Part shown: positions 10,719 to 18,043 of the stretch, piece by piece
Numbering within the stretch: the stretch's first letter is position 1
Layout of the letters: the number at the start of each line of letters is the position of its first letter
DNA from: Lachnospiraceae bacterium
GTDB lineage: Bacteria; Bacillota; Clostridia; Lachnospirales; Lachnospiraceae
Direction: 5' to 3'
Assembly: GCA_017536965.1 (NCBI GenBank)
Contig: JAFWCK010000021.1
Span: 1-43,448 of the forward strand
Length of the DNA stretch: 43,448 nucleotides
The notes under the pieces: model-generated
The model's input: the letters and a program-made list of their open reading frames with translations, nothing else
Databases searched by the model: none
Told to the model about the DNA's origin: nothing
Translations under genes and position numbers: made by a program

Positions 10719-11810
10719 TTACTCTTTGATTGCTGCGTCTTTGATATAGAATTTTTTTGCTGATCCAATCTCGTTTTCCACAAACTCATCCACACCTGTA
10801 CAGGTGATGATGGTCTGCGTTTCCCCGATGCTCTTCAGCAGCATCTGCTGCCTGTTTCGATCCAGTTCCGAAAGAACATCGTCCAGCAGGAGGATCGGTT
10901 TTTCTTTTTTGATCTTCTCGATCATTTTGATCTCGGCCATTTTCAGGGAAAGTACACATGTCCGCTGCTGGCCCTGGCTGCCAAATAGTTTTAAATTTTT
11001 CGTATCTTCGAAAAATGAAAAATCATCTCTGTGCGGACCGACGGATGTATTCTTGTAAATCCGGTCCCGGTCGCGGTTTTTCAAAAGTGCTTCATAAAAC
11101 GCTTCTGCTGTAACATTTGGTTCATACACCAGTTTCAGTTTTTCTTTTCCTTCCGTGATCTGATAATGAATATCAAAAATGATATCGTTCATTTCTTCCA
11201 GAAAAGAGGTTCTCCGTTCGATGATGCGTGTTCCGTACTGTGCTAACTGCAGATCCCAAATATCCAGCGTCTCCAGCAGTTCCTGCGTTCTGGATCTGTC
11301 TTCATCCATTTTTTTCAGCAGCTCATGCCGCTGATTCAGGATTTTGGAATAATTGATCAGATCATTTACGTAGATCGGGTCGATCTGACAGAGTTCCTGA
11401 TTCACAAAGGTCCGCCGAACCAAAGGCCCCCTTTTGATCAGATCCAGATCTTCCGGAGAGAAAATGACAACGTTAACGTTTCCGTAAAGTTCACTTAACT
11501 TTTTAATCGGGATCCGGTTGACCGCAATTCCCTTGCTGCCATTCTTTTTCAGATGGATATCGATCCGCAGGGGGAAGGTATCTTTAAAAAATTCCCCTTT
11601 GATATGCGCCTGTGTTTCCTTCAGCCGGATGATCTCATTTTCTTTGCTGTGCCTGTGACTCTTTCCGAGCCCGCACATATAAATGCCTTCCAGGATATTG
11701 GTCTTTCCCTGCGCATTTTCTCCGTAAATAATGTTGATCCCCGGCGCAAATTCGATGAAAAGATTCTCATAATTTCTGAAATTGTTAAATTCAAGACTTT
11801 TTATTTGCAT
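10719..11810 (-). CDS. recF: RecF recombination and replication-repair ATPase
   Basis: RecF (363 residues) is an SMC-like ABC ATPase that helps load RecA at single-strand gaps. Walker A GENAQGKT is at 30-37, the ABC signature is SQGQQRT near residue 275, and Walker B is ILLLDDVLSELD near 305-320. The short coiled region between them is typical. The start codon overlaps the S4-protein gene by 10 bases and gyrB follows 12 bases downstream, so it is translated within one polycistronic mRNA from dnaN. The product acts on DNA in the cytoplasm. Confidence 0.97.
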   Translation of the reverse strand: MQIKSLEFNNFRNYENLFIEFAPGINIIYGENAQGKTNILEGIYMCGLGKSHRHSKENEIIRLKETQAHIKGEFFKDTFPLRIDIHLKKNGSKGIAVNRIPIKKLSELYGNVNVVIFSPEDLDLIKRGPLVRRTFVNQELCQIDPIYVNDLINYSKILNQRHELLKKMDEDRSRTQELLETLDIWDLQLAQYGTRIIERRTSFLEEMNDIIFDIHYQITEGKEKLKLVYEPNVTAEAFYEALLKNRDRDRIYKNTSVGPHRDDFSFFEDTKNLKLFGSQGQQRTCVLSLKMAEIKMIEKIKKEKPILLLDDVLSELDRNRQQMLLKSIGETQTIITCTGVDEFVENEIGSAKKFYIKDAAIKE

Positions 11811-12010
11811 ATGAGAATTTTCGCTCCGTGAAATTCCACCTGATCTCCATCATGGAGTTTTTTTCCGCGCTGTGTTTCCACCTGACCATTGACCAGAACT
11901 TCTCCGTCTGCAATCACTATTTTGGCTTCCACACCGCTGTCAACCAGACCGGCCGCTTTCAGCGCCTGTCCAAGCTTGATATATTCATCTCTTAAAACGA
12001 TTTTTTCCAT
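11801..12010 (-). CDS. yaaA: S4-domain RNA-binding protein, YaaA type
   Basis: This 69-residue protein is almost entirely one S4 RNA-binding fold: KLGQALKAAGLVDSGVEAK forms the two helices and EVLVNGQVETQRGKKL the basic loop. The same small gene lies between dnaN and recF across Firmicutes (B. subtilis YaaA, also called RlbA). A role in ribosome assembly has been suggested for the family, but the precise target is not settled. The ATG overlaps the dnaN stop by one base (TAATG) and its end overlaps recF by 10 bases, so all three are translationally coupled. Confidence 0.93.
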   Translation of the reverse strand: MEKIVLRDEYIKLGQALKAAGLVDSGVEAKIVIADGEVLVNGQVETQRGKKLHDGDQVEFHGAKILICK

Positions 12011-13110
12011 TATCTGTTGATATTGACTGGCAGGATAATGTAAATATATCCACCATCTTTATCTCTGATGAAGCAAGGAGCATTGGAATTGACAAAGAAA
12101 ATATCAACTTCTTCATCATCAATGACTTTCAATGCTTCCAGGAAGAACCGCGGATTAAATCCAATCACCAGGTCTTTTCCATCTTTATGAATGTAAAGGT
12201 GGCTGTTCATGGATCCTAAAGAGGAAGAAATCTCAATATTGATCTCACCATCCCGGATATCAAAGATGATCGGCTTTTTCTCGCCCTCCCGAGTCAGCGT
12301 AAATGCACGATCGATTGTATTTAAGAAATCATTCCGATTGATCTTTACTGCGGTTTCATAGTCAGAAGAGATCATCTGATCTACGTTGAAATATTCTCCC
12401 TCGATCAGACGGGAAATCACTTTCGTGCTGCCAAAACTGAATTTAATGAATTTCTTATCAAAGGTGATATCCACCGGATCATCTTTTTCTCCGCCTAAGA
12501 TACGGCTGATCTCATTTAATGTCTTTCCCGGAACAATGACTTTGCAAGGTTCATACGTATTTGCCAGCTGTTCTTTGCGGATGGAAATACGATGGCTGTC
12601 CAAAGACACGATTTTGATCTGGTCACCGGATACTTCAAATAATTCACCGCGCATAATGGCGTTTGCATCCGTAGCCGCAATAGAAAAAATTGTCTGCCGG
12701 ATCAGTTCCTTTAATAAGAACTGAGACATCGTTATTTTATTTTCTGTATTTTCCCGCGGGAGCTCCGGAAATTCGTTTGGATTGTTTCCATTCAGGACAA
12801 ATTCGGAATCTTCACAAGTGATCCGCACTTTAAAGTTTACACTGGTCTCGATCACGACCTGGTTGTCAGGAAGTTTTCTGACAATATCACTTAAGATACG
12901 TGCATTGATTGTAATTTTGCCCGGAGTTTCGATTTTGCCATTGATAACAGTCTCGATTCCCATATCATTATCGTTTGCAATAATACGGATATCGCTGGTA
13001 GCATCGATCAGAAACGATTCCAAAATAGGAAGTGTCGTTTTCCCCGGAACGGCACGAAGTGCGATGTTAATTCCATAGAGCAGATCATTTTTTGAACAGG
13101 ATATTTTCAT
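12010..13110 (-). CDS. dnaN: DNA polymerase III beta sliding clamp
   Basis: The 366-residue clamp subunit forms a dimeric ring that tethers DNA polymerase to DNA. Three homologous domains of about 120 residues are visible. The C-terminal end ICYI-like strand followed by ILPVNINR matches the conserved clamp terminus, where the last residues line the partner-binding pocket. AAGGGAG lies ten bases upstream of the ATG. It opens the dnaN-S4-recF-gyrB-gyrA unit and is separated from dnaA by 258 bases that hold part of the origin. Confidence 0.98.
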   Translation of the reverse strand: MKISCSKNDLLYGINIALRAVPGKTTLPILESFLIDATSDIRIIANDNDMGIETVINGKIETPGKITINARILSDIVRKLPDNQVVIETSVNFKVRITCEDSEFVLNGNNPNEFPELPRENTENKITMSQFLLKELIRQTIFSIAATDANAIMRGELFEVSGDQIKIVSLDSHRISIRKEQLANTYEPCKVIVPGKTLNEISRILGGEKDDPVDITFDKKFIKFSFGSTKVISRLIEGEYFNVDQMISSDYETAVKINRNDFLNTIDRAFTLTREGEKKPIIFDIRDGEINIEISSSLGSMNSHLYIHKDGKDLVIGFNPRFFLEALKVIDDEEVDIFFVNSNAPCFIRDKDGGYIYIILPVNINR

Positions 13111-13368
13111 TTGTGTATATCTCCCTTCGAGAAAAAATGTGTTTAATAAATATATATATAATAACCAGTAGTAACCGTAGTTTCTGTTAATTTGTGAAAA
13201 GGACAGATAAACCCTTGCAGCTATAACAAAAACGGATGTGAATACTTCTGTTTATCAAAATCGGAAGATTTGTGAAAAAGCGGAGTTTCCTTTTTCTGGA
13301 AAAAAGTGTTCCCATCGCATCCACATATTAGGCACGGAAAAAAGCCTGATCTGTGGAAAGGATGTTAA
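13111..13368. other. dnaA-dnaN intergenic segment: candidate unwinding part of oriC
   Basis: The interval contains an almost pure A/T stretch at 13140-13165. On the dnaA-sense strand it is preceded by CTACGGTTACTACTGG, whose TAC/CTA triplets recall the DnaA-trio found next to the B. subtilis unwinding element. DnaA boxes here are only degenerate (GCATCCACA at 13317-13325 and TGTGGAAAG near 13352). By analogy with B. subtilis this would be the DNA unwinding element, but that is inference. It must also carry the dnaN promoter and the dnaA 3' end; I cannot assign either exactly. Confidence 0.5.
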
Positions 13369-14733
13369 TTAAGCAGGAATGATCTTTTTCTTTAAGATTT
13401 CCAGATCTTTTTTCACTTTTTCATTCTTTTCTATTTCTTTTTGTATCTTTTCATAACCATGGATCACCGTTGTATGATCCCGGTTGCCTATTTTCTTTCC
13501 AATGACAGAAAGAGCCACATCGGTCAGCGTTCTGCAGAGATACATGATCAGCTGCCTTGGATAGACAATATCCTGACTCTTCTTCTTGGAAGTTATATCA
13601 CTGACGGAAATATTAAAATGTTCCGCAACGATTTTAATGATCATATCCGGCGTGACTTCTTTCTGTGCTTCGTTGAAAAGATCAGAAAGAACATCTTCTG
13701 CAAATTTCAGGGTGATATCAGTGGAAGTCAGCTTGGAGTATGCAATGATCTTAGTTAAGGCACCTTCCAGCTCCCGGATATTCGAGTTAACATTTGTTGC
13801 AATATAGTTGATCACAGCATCATCAATTCCGGAAACCTGTTCTAATTCAATCTTTTTCTTTAAAATTGCAACACGGGTTTCATAATTTGGAGACTGGATA
13901 TCCACCGGAAGACCCCATAAGAAACGGGAACAAAGCCTCTCTTCCAGATTATCAATCTCTTTTGGCGGTTTATCCGAAGAAATAATGATCTGTTTTTTGC
14001 TTTCGTATAAAGCATTGAACGTGTGGAAAAACTCCTGCTGTGTACTTTCCTTTCCGCTGATAAACTGGATATCGTCGATCAGAAGAACATCCACGTTGCG
14101 GTATTTTTCACGGAATAATGTATTTGCCAGAGGATTATCGTTCCGTCCACGGATCGCATCGATAATTTCATTGGTAAAGGTCTCACTGGTCACGTATAAT
14201 ACCCGCATAGAAGGATTGTGTTCCAAAATAAAATGAGCAATGGCCTGCATCAGATGAGTCTTTCCAAGACCCACACCGCCGTAAATATAAAGCGGATTGT
14301 AGATTTCTGCAGGAGACTCTGCAACAGCAAGAGCAGCAGCATGTGCCAGGTTATTGCTTTCCCCGACTACGAAATTGGAAAACGTATATTTCGGGTTCAG
14401 ACCAGCCTTTTCAAAGACATCCATCTGCTCGGAATGAGCTTCTTTGGAAATGGCTTCCGTTGTTTCCTTCAGCTGATTTGGAAGGATAAATTCAATTTCA
14501 TAAGGAGAACCAAGGACTTCTTCCACAGATACTTTTAATGGAAGATAATACTTTTTCTTGATGATCTGAAGTCCGACAGACTCTTCCGGAACGACAACAA
14601 TGATGGTGTCATTCTCGACCGCTTCTACCGTAAGCGGCAGCAGCCAGGTATTAAAAGAGACATCCGAAATGTCATATTCCTGCTTTAAATGATTGAGGAT
14701 TTCGGGCCAGCGTTCCCGGATCTGCTCTAACAT
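13369..14733 (-). CDS. dnaA: Chromosomal replication initiator DnaA
   Basis: The 454-residue initiator binds DnaA boxes and opens the origin. Domain I covers about residues 1-80 and domain II is very short. The AAA+ domain begins at NPKYTFSNFVVG (113-124), with Walker A GGVGLGKTH (152-160) and Walker B VLLIDDIQF (216-224). Domain IV carries the box-recognising GNRDHTTVIHGYEKI signature near 420-435. AAAGGAG precedes the ATG. It is transcribed away from rpmH, and its promoter sits at 14795-14823 next to DnaA boxes, so autoregulation by DnaA is likely. Confidence 0.99.
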   Translation of the reverse strand: MLEQIRERWPEILNHLKQEYDISDVSFNTWLLPLTVEAVENDTIIVVVPEESVGLQIIKKKYYLPLKVSVEEVLGSPYEIEFILPNQLKETTEAISKEAHSEQMDVFEKAGLNPKYTFSNFVVGESNNLAHAAALAVAESPAEIYNPLYIYGGVGLGKTHLMQAIAHFILEHNPSMRVLYVTSETFTNEIIDAIRGRNDNPLANTLFREKYRNVDVLLIDDIQFISGKESTQQEFFHTFNALYESKKQIIISSDKPPKEIDNLEERLCSRFLWGLPVDIQSPNYETRVAILKKKIELEQVSGIDDAVINYIATNVNSNIRELEGALTKIIAYSKLTSTDITLKFAEDVLSDLFNEAQKEVTPDMIIKIVAEHFNISVSDITSKKKSQDIVYPRQLIMYLCRTLTDVALSVIGKKIGNRDHTTVIHGYEKIQKEIEKNEKVKKDLEILKKKIIPA

Positions 14734-14794
14734 AAAAGTTCTCCTTTACAAGAATAAAAGCGGTAGAAATTTGCCGCCTGATTGATCTGTATAT

Positions 14795-14823
14795 ATAATA
14801 ATATAAATAAGGAAAGTTTTCAA
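14795..14823 (-). promoter_or_regulatory. Promoter of dnaA
   Basis: On the minus strand TTGAAA (14823-14818) and TATTAT (14800-14795) are spaced by 17 bases, about 60 bases ahead of the dnaA ATG. The perfect DnaA boxes begin about 33 bases upstream, consistent with autoregulation. Confidence 0.7.
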
Positions 14824-14855
14824 CAAAACAGGCAAAAAAGAAATACCCAAAATTT

Positions 14856-14875
14856 TGTGGATAACGTGTGGATAA
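14856..14875 (-). promoter_or_regulatory. Pair of perfect DnaA boxes
   Basis: Two copies of TGTGGATAA (14856-14864 and 14867-14875) are separated by two bases, in tandem. Close pairs like this favour cooperative DnaA binding. A third perfect copy lies at 15065-15073. Confidence 0.85.
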
Positions 14876-15064
14876 AAAGATTTCAGAGGGGTCTGAAAAA
14901 AAGTTAATGACATTTTATCAACAATATGTGGAAAACTTTTCATCGTTAAAAATCCCATAAAATAAGGCATTTTTGAGAATTGAAAACAGGGAATAAAGAT
15001 TTTTGGAAAGAAAAAGTGTTTTTTATTTCGTACAAAATGGTGCTTGTGGATGTTTTGAACATTT

Positions 15065-15073
15065 TGTGGATAA
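15065..15073 (-). promoter_or_regulatory. Perfect DnaA box near the rpmH promoter
   Basis: TGTGGATAA, matching the consensus in all nine positions, lies 17 bases upstream of the -35 element of rpmH. A weaker copy (TGTGGATGT) lies 20 bases before it. Confidence 0.85.
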
Positions 15074-15089
15074 AGAAAAGAAAAAAAAC

Positions 15090-15118
15090 TTGACGAACAG
15101 AAAACCCACGAGTACAAT
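15090..15118 (+). promoter_or_regulatory. Promoter of rpmH operon
   Basis: TTGACG (15090-15095) and TACAAT (15113-15118) are spaced by exactly 17 bases, a strong housekeeping-type promoter 42 bases upstream of rpmH. Confidence 0.8.
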
Positions 15119-15160
15119 AAAAAAGCTATTTTTCTAGAATAACAAGGAGGTGGTAGCCTT

Positions 15161-15298
15161 ATGAGCAAAATGACCTTTCAGCCGAAAAAAAGATCAAGAG
15201 CGAAGGTTCATGGTTTTAGAGCAAGAATGAGCACTCCAGGCGGCAGAAAAGTGTTATCTGCAAGGAGAGCAAAAGGAAGAAAAGTTTTATCAGCTTAA
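15161..15298 (+). CDS. rpmH: Ribosomal protein bL34
   Basis: This 45-residue, very basic protein of the large ribosomal subunit matches bL34 throughout: [20 protein letters not shown], then [25 protein letters not shown] at 15144-15150 fits the ATG at 15161; the internal ATG at 15170 would give the more usual length but is too far from this site. The gene is first to the right of oriC and transcribed with replication. A terminator-like hairpin directly follows the stop, so rpmH is probably made in excess over rnpA. Confidence 0.97.
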   Translation: MSKMTFQPKKRSRAKVHGFRARMSTPGGRKVLSARRAKGRKVLSA

Positions 15299-15330
15299 GG
15301 CCACCCATGAAGAAGGTGGTCTTTCTTCTT
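15299..15330 (+). terminator. Terminator or attenuator after rpmH
   Basis: GGCCACC (15299-15305) pairs with GGTGGTC (15315-15321), seven pairs with one G-U, followed by TTTCTTCTT. The T-tract is interrupted by C, so partial read-through into rnpA is expected. Confidence 0.65.
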
Positions 15331-15338
15331 CTATTCTG

Positions 15339-15401
15339 CCCCCGACCGAAGGTCGAGGGAGCCTAGCGGCTTTGAGCGAACAGAAGAACTCGCATGAGTT
15401 C
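15339..15401. repeat. Cluster of short hairpins between rpmH and rnpA
   Basis: Two clear hairpins lie in tandem: CCCCCGACC/GGTCGAGGG around a GAA loop (15339-15359, eight of nine paired) and AGAACTC/GAGTTCT around GCAT (15384-15401). A smaller AGCC/GGCT hairpin lies between them. GC content here is well above the surroundings. The segment may be a dispersed palindromic element or an mRNA-processing site; I cannot tell which without other copies. Confidence 0.5.
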
Positions 15402-15431
15402 TATCCTTTCTTGCTTGGAAGGAAATTAAAC

Positions 15432-15767
15432 GTGAGAAATATCGACTCGCTTAAGAATACTTCGGCATTCAAAGAAGTCTACGAATTTAACCAATCCGTA
15501 GCAAACAAACTGCTGGTCTTATATTCCGCACCCGCACAGGGAAAAAAGCTGGGGATATCGGTCAGCAAAAAAATAGGTAATAGTGTAGTCAGGCACAGAG
15601 CGGCAAGACTGATCCGGGTAAGTTATCTCCATTTAAAAGAGCAGCTTCCGGAAGATACGGCACTGATCGTTATCGGCAGGGCCGGCATCGTCGGGAAAAA
15701 GCAGGAGGAAGTGGAAGATGCCTTGCTCCATTTGTGCAAGAAACAGAACTTGGTAAAAGAATCATGA
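15432..15767 (+). CDS. rnpA: Ribonuclease P protein component
   Basis: This 111-residue basic protein is the protein partner of RNase P RNA, which matures tRNA 5' ends. The core [22 protein letters not shown] contains the family signature, with RHR in place of the textbook RNR. I chose the GTG at 15432 because GGAAGGA lies about seven bases upstream and the protein then begins at the usual point before the first helix ([16 protein letters not shown]). A longer TTG frame from 15372 would add 20 residues that have no counterpart in the family and overlap a hairpin. The stop overlaps yidD. Confidence 0.93.
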   Translation: MRNIDSLKNTSAFKEVYEFNQSVANKLLVLYSAPAQGKKLGISVSKKIGNSVVRHRAARLIRVSYLHLKEQLPEDTALIVIGRAGIVGKKQEEVEDALLHLCKKQNLVKES

Positions 15768-15979
15768 TGAAGAAAATATTGATTTACCCTATTAAGTTCT
15801 ATCAAAAGTATCTTTCCGGGCTAAAACGCTATACACATTGTAAATATTACCCTACCTGTTCTCAGTATGCGATCGAAGCAATTGAGAAGTATGGTCCGCT
15901 TAAAGGACTGGGATTAGCAATCTGGCGTATCTTAAGATGCAATCCATTCTCCAAGGGTGGTTATGACCCGGTACCATAA
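15764..15979 (+). CDS. yidD: Membrane protein insertion efficiency factor YidD
   Basis: This 71-residue protein matches Yid[16 protein letters not shown] is an amphipathic helix, followed by the invariant [15 protein letters not shown] motif and [16 protein letters not shown]. YidD aids YidC-dependent membrane protein insertion. The ATG at 15764 overlaps the rnpA stop (ATGATGA), and a second ATG at 15767 is equally possible. The order rnpA-yidD-yidC is conserved across bacteria. Confidence 0.95.
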   Translation: MMKKILIYPIKFYQKYLSGLKRYTHCKYYPTCSQYAIEAIEKYGPLKGLGLAIWRILRCNPFSKGGYDPVP

Positions 15980-15992
15980 GGAGGATCTATAA

Positions 15993-17354
15993 GTGTTTAA
16001 TTTTTTATTGGCCTGCGGACAATCCGCAGCAGCATCCACGGGGGGATGTTATGACTGGCCGGTAATTAAACAGATCGTCATTTTTTTCGGTTGGATAATT
16101 GAATACATTTATAAGTTCTTTGACATGATCGGTATTGCAAATATCGGTCTGGTTATAATTGCATTCACCCTTCTCGTAAAACTCTGTTTATTACCGCTTA
16201 CGATCAAACAGCAGAAGTTCTCTAAGCTGACCAACATCATGCAGCCGGAACTGAATGCGATCCGCGTAAAGTATACCGGCAGAAAAGATACGGAATCCAT
16301 GCAGGCAATGCAGGATGAGCAGAAAGCCGTTTACGCAAAGTATGGTGTTTCTCAGATGGGCGGCTGCCTGCAGACAGGTATTCAGATGCCGGTCCTGATC
16401 GCTTTGTACGGCGCTCTTCGTCAGGTGCCTCTTCTGATCGACAAACTGTCAGTGCCATTAAGCAAGATCGTTACCCTGTTAAATTCCAGCGGCGCAGATT
16501 TTGCAGCTGCAAAACTTAACGGCATCATCGGAAATTCGGCTGTAGCAGACACCGTTCAGATGTCAACGCTCTATGCACTCCCGATGAAAGGATGGACAGC
16601 ACTCACCGAAGCTGTTACAGCTGTGAATCCGCAGATGGCAGCAGAAATCACAGATCTGCATGGACAGATGGTTGCGGCAAACTCTTTCATGGGATTTGAC
16701 CTGAGCCAGACTCCATGGAACTTAATGACAGCAGGCGGCATTGGAATTATTTCTATTATTCTTCCTCTGCTTGCAGGCGCATCACAGTGGCTGTCCTTTA
16801 AACTGACACAGGCAAAAGGAGAAACGTATGCTTCTTCTGCTGCCAACAGCGGAAACCCGATGGCTGCAGCAAACTCCATGGGCTATGTGATGCCGCTGTT
16901 CTCCGTTTTCATCTGCTTTACGCTGAATGCGGGCCTTGGTGTTTACTGGGCATTCAGCTCTCTCCTCCAGGTTATCCTGCAGATCCTGATCAACCGGCAT
17001 TACCGGAAGATCGATATGGATGCTTTTGTTGCGGAAAATCTGCGGAAGGCAGAAGAAAAACAAAAGAAGAAACGGGAAAAGAAAGGTGTCAAAGGCTCTG
17101 TCATTTCTGCAGCAGCTAACACCAACACAAAGAATATTGAAAGCGCAGCTCCTGCAAACAATCCAAGTTCTATTGCGCAGAAAGCCAATATGACGGTAGG
17201 AACCGATACTGCCAAAAAAGCAGCACCGGCTCCGGATTCCCTGGCAGCAAAGGCTGCTTTGGTTGCGCAGTATAATCTGGAACATGGAGATGATCCATCC
17301 GATGATGTCGTGACCACGGCAACCGGCAAGAAGCGCAGAAAGTATAAGAAGTAG
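15993..17354 (+). CDS. yidC: Membrane protein insertase YidC/Oxa1 family
   Basis: The 453-residue insertase places proteins into the cytoplasmic membrane. It starts at GTG (15993) with TAAGGAGGA eight bases upstream. The first TM segment is at about residues 23-45, and the conserved KLCLLPLTIKQQKFS segment near 62-77 carries the positively charged start of the cytoplasmic hairpin. A long helical hairpin follows, then further TM segments near 250-330, including a YVMPLFSVFICFTLNAGLGVYW motif region typical of YidC. A 100-residue basic, Ala-rich tail ending GKKRRKYKK is likely to contact the ribosome. There is a roughly 100-residue extension between TM segments compared with B. subtilis SpoIIIJ. 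It sits in the rnpA-yidD-yidC-jag order. Confidence 0.96.
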   Translation: MFNFLLACGQSAAASTGGCYDWPVIKQIVIFFGWIIEYIYKFFDMIGIANIGLVIIAFTLLVKLCLLPLTIKQQKFSKLTNIMQPELNAIRVKYTGRKDTESMQAMQDEQKAVYAKYGVSQMGGCLQTGIQMPVLIALYGALRQVPLLIDKLSVPLSKIVTLLNSSGADFAAAKLNGIIGNSAVADTVQMSTLYALPMKGWTALTEAVTAVNPQMAAEITDLHGQMVAANSFMGFDLSQTPWNLMTAGGIGIISIILPLLAGASQWLSFKLTQAKGETYASSAANSGNPMAAANSMGYVMPLFSVFICFTLNAGLGVYWAFSSLLQVILQILINRHYRKIDMDAFVAENLRKAEEKQKKKREKKGVKGSVISAAANTNTKNIESAAPANNPSSIAQKANMTVGTDTAKKAAPAPDSLAAKAALVAQYNLEHGDDPSDDVVTTATGKKRRKYKK

Positions 17355-17368
17355 GCAGGAGGAAGACA

Positions 17369-17992
17369 ATGGAATATACAGAATACAGAGGCAAAACCGT
17401 CAGTGAAGCACTCACGGAAGCCCTGATCGCACTGGAAACAACCAGTGATAAAGTTGAATATGAAGTAGTAGAAGAAGGCAGCAGCGGATTGTTCGGTATG
17501 TTCTCCAAGGAAGCCGTTATCAAAGTACGGAAAAAAGAAAACACCAGCGATAAACTGTATACCTTTTTAAAAGAAGTTCTGGGGAAGATGGAAATTACCG
17601 CAGAACCGGTGATCGAACTCGATGAAGAAGAAAAAGTTTACAACATTAATCTGGAGGGCGATGACACCGGCGATCTGATCGGAAAACGCGGACAGACCCT
17701 GGATGCACTGCAGTATCTGACCAGCATTCTTGCGAACAAAGAGTCTAAAGATTATTACCGCGTGAAGCTGGATACCAAGAACTACCGCGAAAGAAGAAAG
17801 AAGACTTTGGAAAATCTGGCAAAGAACATTGCCGCCAAAGTTAAGAAAACAAAACGGAAAATCGTGCTGGAACCAATGAATCCTTATGAAAGAGGGATCA
17901 TTCATTCTTATCTGCAGTCCGATAAATATGTGACGACGAAGAGTGAAGGTGAGGAGCCGAACCGAAAAGTAGTTGTTTATTACAAACGATAA
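17369..17992 (+). CDS. jag: Jag/KhpB RNA-binding protein
   Basis: The 207-residue protein has the three-part Jag layout. The Jag_N domain (about 1-52) contains GSSGLFGMFSKEAVI. A KH domain around residues 85-140 carries the DLIGKRGQTLDALQYL loop. A C-terminal R3H domain includes EPMNPYERGIIHSYLQ. In relatives it pairs with KhpA to bind mRNAs affecting cell elongation and division. It follows yidC by 14 bases with AGGAGG as ribosome binding site, so the two are co-expressed. A strong terminator follows. Confidence 0.95.
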   Translation: MEYTEYRGKTVSEALTEALIALETTSDKVEYEVVEEGSSGLFGMFSKEAVIKVRKKENTSDKLYTFLKEVLGKMEITAEPVIELDEEEKVYNINLEGDDTGDLIGKRGQTLDALQYLTSILANKESKDYYRVKLDTKNYRERRKKTLENLAKNIAAKVKKTKRKIVLEPMNPYERGIIHSYLQSDKYVTTKSEGEEPNRKVVVYYKR

Positions 17993-18001
17993 GCCATGTA
18001 G

Positions 18002-18032
18002 CGCCCCTTCCTGAAGGAGGGGCGTTTGTTTT
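18002..18032 (+). terminator. Rho-independent terminator between jag and mnmE
   Basis: CGCCCCTTC pairs with GGAGGGGCG over a five-base loop (nine pairs with one G-U), followed by TTTGTTTTT. It ends just 12 bases before the mnmE start codon, so mnmE depends on read-through or a promoter I could not identify. Confidence 0.85.
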
Positions 18033-18043
18033 TCAAAGAGGAA

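Larger units (their letters stand above)
14734..15160. other. oriC: Origin of replication, dnaA-rpmH region
   Basis: This 427-base gene-free interval is strongly AT-rich and separates divergent dnaA and rpmH. It holds three perfect DnaA boxes (TGTGGATAA, the complement of TTATCCACA) at 14856-14864, 14867-14875 and 15065-15073, all in the same orientation. Near matches are TTATCAACA (14915-14923), TGTGGAAAA (14927-14935) and TGTGGATGT (15045-15053). The dnaA and rpmH promoters lie at its two ends. The gene strand switch here marks the point from which the two replichores diverge. Confidence 0.9.

Noticed and set aside
14746-15168. A 140-codon minus-strand frame across oriC
   Set aside because: It is Phe/Leu/Lys-rich translation of AT-rich origin DNA, and it covers DnaA boxes and both promoters.
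15372-15431. TTG-extended start for rnpA
   Set aside because: It would add 20 residues unlike other RnpA proteins and crosses a hairpin; GTG 15432 has a good ribosome binding site.
18026-18043. TTG-extended start for mnmE
   Set aside because: The codon lies within the T-tract of the jag terminator, and MnmE proteins begin near the ATG at 18044.
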